The position numbers and the translations under genes are program-made. DNA of 32,289 nt from Bacteroidia bacterium (GTDB lineage Bacteria; Bacteroidota; Bacteroidia; Flavobacteriales; Flavobacteriaceae), in the NCBI GenBank assembly GCA_030427985.1, contig JAUIBH010000035.1, positions 1 to 32,289 on the forward strand. Reading direction: 5' to 3'. This document shows positions 32,213 to 32,289 of the stretch, piece by piece. The notes under the pieces were generated by a model. The model saw only the letters and a list, made by a program, of their open reading frames with translations. It was not told where the DNA came from and made no database searches. Numbering within the stretch: position 1 is the first letter of the stretch; the number at the start of each line of letters is the position of its first letter.

Positions 32213-32289
32213 TGGAAACGCCGGACATAGTATACCACCCACGCCGGGTTAAAGTGACCATAGCTGGCCGGACGAAAGTGACCCACCCT
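32213..32289. mobile_element. Terminal region of an IS21-like insertion sequence
   Basis: Three tandem ~23-24-base units run to the window edge, each opening with GCCGG (32220, 32243, 32267); the last two contain AAAGTGACC (32251-32259 and 32275-32283), and the first a degenerate form. Multiple short direct repeats at the ends, as transposase-binding sites, are typical of IS21-family elements, and GGTCACTTT...CCGG is familiar from such ends. The transposase genes would lie beyond the window. The exact IS border is within about 8 bases of 32213-32220. Confidence 0.62.

Noticed and set aside
1..32289. CRISPR array, tRNA or rRNA genes
   Set aside because: I saw no regularly spaced direct repeats with unique spacers and no cloverleaf or rRNA-like sequence; the only repeats are the palindromes, the duplicated tail and the IS end repeats listed.

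Overview
The window reads as chromosomal DNA of a marine-type Flavobacteriaceae bacterium (Bacteroidota; Muricauda/Flagellimonas-like is my best guess). Evidence: several genes are preceded by the Bacteroidota -7 promoter element TAnnTTTG with no Shine-Dalgarno sequence, signal peptides end in the typical ...LLAQ pattern, one protein carries a type IX secretion sorting tail, and the gene content (DUF1800/DUF1501 pair, ligase-associated repair genes, aspartokinase next to a fused N-/O-acyltransferase) is flavobacterial. Species and family-level names are inference; no search was run.

Layout. 1-956: a frameshifted fragment, a small secreted protein sharing its H-x3-C-x3-C-x-H motif, and a 54-residue Lys/Cys-rich protein. 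1034-7139 (minus strand): metG, then tex, a histone-deacetylase-like hydrolase and a PAP2 phosphatase, with a palindromic repeat between metG and tex. 7301-10544 (minus): DUF1800 then DUF1501, a putative exported pair. 10714-13846 (plus): YraN-like nuclease, an ACT-like conserved protein, and a membrane-anchored DUF3352-like protein with a YwqK tail. 13843-16509: two VOC proteins, a serine hydrolase and an NTF2-like protein; the second VOC/NTF2 pair sits between the serine hydrolase 3' end and a degenerate copy of that same 3' end. 16526-25678 (mostly minus): a repair region with the Lhr-like ligase-associated helicase, the nuclease pdeM and mfd, interrupted by a ParE-type toxin-antitoxin pair and an A+T-rich RDD gene in a cassette-like unit. 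25783-32021: TerB-like protein, fructose-1,6-bisphosphatase, and a plus-strand run of GNAT, lysC, bifunctional acyltransferase and CarboxypepD_reg protein. 32036-32289: the 3' part of an arsenate-reductase-type gene cut by the end of an IS21-like element.

Most genes are housekeeping. The unusual signals are structural: palindromic repeats of one family lie between genes and also in frame inside metG and mfd; a gene cassette with a long terminal hairpin and a toxin-antitoxin pair have entered the ligase-associated repair locus; a gene block is bounded by a duplicated gene tail; and an IS end truncates arsC. I see no tRNA, rRNA or CRISPR array and no gene-free stretch longer than about 300 bases.
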